Assembly: GCA_016282745.1 (NCBI GenBank)
Contig: JAEELL010000026.1
Coordinates: 1-36,195, forward strand
Reading direction: 5' to 3'
Length of the DNA: 36,195 nucleotides
DNA from: Lachnospiraceae bacterium
GTDB taxonomy: Bacteria > Bacillota > Clostridia > Lachnospirales > Lachnospiraceae
Shown here: in pieces, positions 33,815-36,195 of the stretch
Position numbering within the stretch: the first letter of the stretch is position 1
Layout: every line of letters starts with the position of its first letter
Notes under the pieces: generated by a model
Told to the model about the DNA's origin: nothing
Seen by the model: the letters and a program-made list of their open reading frames with translations, nothing else
The model's database searches: none
Program-made: the position numbers and the translations under genes

Positions 33815-35086
33815 TTAGGCTTCATCGATTGCTTTACCGATATCATTTCTCATATATTTATTGTCAAAATCAATCAGCTTTGTAGCTTCGTAAGCATTTG
33901 CTCTGGCTTCCTTTAAGTTACTTCCCTTTGCTGTAACTCCAAGTACTCTTCCACCATTAGTTACAATCTTATCCCCATCAAATTTTGTACCCGCATGGAA
34001 TACATAATAACCTTCTCTATTCTTGAAATTATCAAGTCCTTTAATTTCAAATCCCTTATCGTACTTCTCAGGATATCCGTCACTTGCAAGTACTACACAT
34101 ACCGCTGCATTGTCCTCAAACTGAAGATCAATTTGGTCTAATGTTCCATCTACGCAAGCTTCAAAAACATCAATAATATCATTCTTCATTCTTGGAAGAA
34201 CAACCTGAGCTTCAGGATCTCCAAATCTTGCATTGTACTCAAGAACCTTTGGTCCATCCTGTGTAAGCATCAATCCAAAGAAAATAATACCCTTAAACGG
34301 TCTTCCCTCAGATTTCATTGCATCAACTGTTGCCTGATAAATATATTTCTTACAGAATTCATCCACTTCTTCTGTGTAGAATGGGCTAGGTGAAAATGTT
34401 CCCATTCCTCCTGTATTAAGACCCTGATCTCCATCTTTTGCTCTCTTATGATCCTGAGCAGAAGTCATAATCTTTATAGTCTTTCCGTCTACAAATGAAA
34501 GAACTGAAACCTCACGTCCAACCATGAACTCTTCGACAACAATCTTGTCACCTGCAGAACCAAACTGCTTATCAAGCATAAGAGTCTTTACACCCTGAAT
34601 AGCTTCTTCTCTGGTATTACAGATAAGAACGCCCTTACCAAGTGCCAAGCCGTCTGCCTTAAGAACTATAGGCATCTTTGCTGTCTCAAGATAAGCGAGT
34701 GCTGCTTCAGGTGAACTGAAATTTTCATAAGAAGCTGTTGGAATATTATACTTTTTCATAAGATCCTTTGAAAAAGCTTTTGAACCTTCAAGTATTGCTG
34801 CTGCCTTGTTTGGTCCGAATACTCTGAGACCTTTTTCATTAAATACATCAACAATACCACCAACCAAAGGATCGTCCATTCCAATAACAGTAAGATCTAT
34901 TTCTTTTTCCATTGCAAAATCTGCAAGTTTGTCAAACTCCATTGCTCCGATTGAAACACACTCAGCATATTCAGCTATCCCGGCATTTCCCGGTGCACAG
35001 TAAATCTTGTCCACTTTGTCACTCTTTGCAACAGCGTAAGCGATTGCATGCTCACGTCCGCCACTTCCAACAATAAGAACTTTCAT
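33815..35086 (-). CDS. purD: phosphoribosylamine-glycine ligase
   Basis: A 423-residue ATP-grasp enzyme of the second step of purine synthesis: phosphoribosylamine, glycine and ATP give glycinamide ribonucleotide. The N-terminal motif KVLIVGSGGREHAIAYA is diagnostic, followed by the ATP-grasp stretch PIVLKADGLALGKGV and the late signatures GLNTGGMGTFSPSPF and VLEYNARFGDPEAQ. Length is normal. AGAGAGG precedes the ATG. It is the last gene of the pur run in this window; purH, often found between purN and purD, is absent from the 160-base gap. Confidence 0.97.
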   Translation of the reverse strand: MKVLIVGSGGREHAIAYAVAKSDKVDKIYCAPGNAGIAEYAECVSIGAMEFDKLADFAMEKEIDLTVIGMDDPLVGGIVDVFNEKGLRVFGPNKAAAILEGSKAFSKDLMKKYNIPTASYENFSSPEAALAYLETAKMPIVLKADGLALGKGVLICNTREEAIQGVKTLMLDKQFGSAGDKIVVEEFMVGREVSVLSFVDGKTIKIMTSAQDHKRAKDGDQGLNTGGMGTFSPSPFYTEEVDEFCKKYIYQATVDAMKSEGRPFKGIIFFGLMLTQDGPKVLEYNARFGDPEAQVVLPRMKNDIIDVFEACVDGTLDQIDLQFEDNAAVCVVLASDGYPEKYDKGFEIKGLDNFKNREGYYVFHAGTKFDGDKIVTNGGRVLGVTAKGSNLKEARANAYEATKLIDFDNKYMRNDIGKAIDEA

Positions 35087-35130
35087 CTTAAACCTCTCTT
35101 ATATTATTTTTTCTTCACAGTGAATATATC

Positions 35131-35210
35131 TTCATTATGATTTATTATTTCATTATATATAATCATCTCTTTATAATTCATTATTTCATTATGAATTACA
35201 TTTTCATTAT
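35131..35210. repeat. five copies of TTCATTAT in the purN-purD gap
   Basis: TTCATTAT occurs at 35131, 35149, 35177, 35185 and 35203, always in the same orientation; spacings are 18, 28, 8 and 18 bases. ATTCAT/ATGAAT at 35176-35196 also forms a short inverted repeat. No PurR-type site can be named. The tract may be a low-complexity remnant where purH once lay, or a binding array. Confidence 0.5.
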
Positions 35211-35246
35211 AATATGTATATTCAGACTATTAACTCCTGATAACGA

Positions 35247-35843
35247 CTACTTAATAATACCGTTTGCTATATCATTTATAGCCTTTGGCAGTATTATCCA
35301 CTCTGCCTGTTCCATCACACGCTTCTGAAGTACCTCAGGTGTGTCACCATCCTGAACTTCCACAGCCTTTTGGAAAATGATAGGCCCCGTATCAGTTCCC
35401 TCATCCACAAAATGTACTGTGGCTCCTGTGACTTTTACACCTCTCTTAAGTGCTTCCTCATGAACCTTAAGTCCATAAAAACCGACTCCGCAAAATGACG
35501 GAATCAATGACGGATGGATATTTATAATCTTTCCGGCATACTTTCTTGTGAGTTCGGCAGGAAGTACTACTAAAAATCCTGCAAGAACAATAAGATCAAG
35601 ATTGTATCCGTCTATTGTATCCATCAATGCTTTGTTGAAGTCGTCTCTGTTCTCATAATCTTTAGGTGAAACACAGACAGCTTCAATATTGTTATCCTTT
35701 GCTCTCTCAAGTGCATATGCATCCTTCTTGTTGCTGATTACAACTTCAATTTCAGCATTTGTAATCTTTCCTGCGGCAATCGCATCTATGATTGCCTGAA
35801 GATTTGTTCCTCCACCTGAAACCAACACTCCAACTCTAAGCAT
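35247..35843 (-). CDS. purN: phosphoribosylglycinamide formyltransferase
   Basis: A 198-residue enzyme that formylates glycinamide ribonucleotide with 10-formyl-tetrahydrofolate, the third step of purine synthesis. RVGVLVSGGGTNLQAIID binds the substrate phosphate. The catalytic Asn and His are in INIHPSLIPSFCG and the catalytic Asp in VDEGTDTGPII. Length is typical. AAAGGAG precedes the ATG. It follows purM by 37 bases, as in other Firmicute pur clusters. Confidence 0.96.
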   Translation of the reverse strand: MLRVGVLVSGGGTNLQAIIDAIAAGKITNAEIEVVISNKKDAYALERAKDNNIEAVCVSPKDYENRDDFNKALMDTIDGYNLDLIVLAGFLVVLPAELTRKYAGKIINIHPSLIPSFCGVGFYGLKVHEEALKRGVKVTGATVHFVDEGTDTGPIIFQKAVEVQDGDTPEVLQKRVMEQAEWIILPKAINDIANGIIK

Positions 35844-35880
35844 ATTATCTCCTTTTTATATCAGCCTTCGCCAAATCAAT

Positions 35881-36195
35881 TTATACTAAATCAATTCCTT
35901 TTTCACCGGCTTCAATCTTACCTACTACATAACATGGTTCACCTGCAGCTTTGATTGCTTCCATAGTCTTATCTGCATCTGCAGCATCAACAACAACCAT
36001 CATACCGATACCCATGTTGTATGTGTTGTACATCATATCTTCTGCAATATCTCCGTCTTTTGCAAGTTTCTTGAAGATAGCAGGAACTTCGTAACTGTCT
36101 TTTTTGATAACAGCCTTTACTCCTTCAGGAAGCATTCTTGGAATATTTTCAAAGAATCCACCACCTGTGATATGGCTGCATCCCTTAACAACAAC
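35881..36195 (-). CDS. purM: phosphoribosylformylglycinamidine cyclo-ligase, C-terminal part
   Basis: The last 104 codons of purM; the frame is open to the window edge, so the gene continues beyond it. The edge portion reads HITGGGFFENIPRMLPEG, the conserved substrate-side motif of the PurM family, followed by MGIGMMVVVDAADADK and an end in EKGIDLV. The enzyme closes the imidazole ring to form aminoimidazole ribonucleotide. An internal ATG at 36135 is not the start. Confidence 0.95.
   Translation of the reverse strand, partial: VVVKGCSHITGGGFFENIPRMLPEGVKAVIKKDSYEVPAIFKKLAKDGDIAEDMMYNTYNMGIGMMVVVDAADADKTMEAIKAAGEPCYVVGKIEAGEKGIDLV

Overview
The window is a low-GC chromosomal segment of a Firmicute, most likely a gut or rumen Lachnospiraceae (Clostridia). 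The evidence is gene content: ClpC, RadA/Sms, meso-diaminopimelate dehydrogenase, YfhO, a pur cluster, BspA-type leucine-rich repeats and strong AGGAGG-like ribosome sites. No species is claimed.

Layout. Positions 1-9300 hold a large secreted subtilase (minus), a YfhO-family membrane protein (plus), ddh (minus), a tocopherol-cyclase-like protein (minus) and a small frameshifted PH-like gene. Positions 9350-12010 hold a minus-strand run of small membrane or unknown genes: a broken membrane gene, a DUF4303-like protein, a DUF1275/YoaK protein and a 282-residue membrane protein. A divergent membrane protein of an uncharacterised family sits at 12316-13227.

Positions 13329-24780 look like an old genomic island in a tRNA-Trp gene. 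A 47-bp identical direct repeat, covering the tRNA from the anticodon stem to its 3' end, lies at both ends, and the neighbouring terminator hairpin is also duplicated. The intact tRNA-Trp(CCA) is at 24735-24805. I see no integrase. The cargo is two divergent ATP-grasp proteins of the R2K type (one fused to an EF-Tu domain-2-like barrel), a 5'-truncated radical-SAM/MTA-SAH nucleosidase fusion, an aldo/keto reductase with a cysteine cluster, a 1044-residue leucine-rich repeat protein without signal peptide, a tRNA-dihydrouridine synthase, a split SF0329-like gene, a peptide deformylase, and a decayed type II CRISPR adaptation module (cas2 plus an internally deleted cas1). Several genes are broken and hairpin repeats lie beside them, so the island is decaying. 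Much of the cargo concerns translation or RNA (Dus, deformylase, EF-Tu-like barrel, RlmN-like radical SAM).

Positions 24891-36195 return to housekeeping genes: a secreted repeat protein, radA, a small conserved protein, clpC, a GntR/YtrA-type regulator, a membrane protein with an acidic cytoplasmic tail, purD, purN and the 3' part of purM, all on the minus strand.

Three wider patterns stand out. A composite stem-loop repeat family has stems that differ between copies but still pair, with conserved linkers (17-130, 23684-23790, 24609-24697, partial 13244-13290). A second hairpin repeat (16014, 23791) abuts the truncated radical SAM gene. A C-terminal domain of about 160 residues is shared by two otherwise unrelated secreted proteins, at 196-3627 and 24891-26912.
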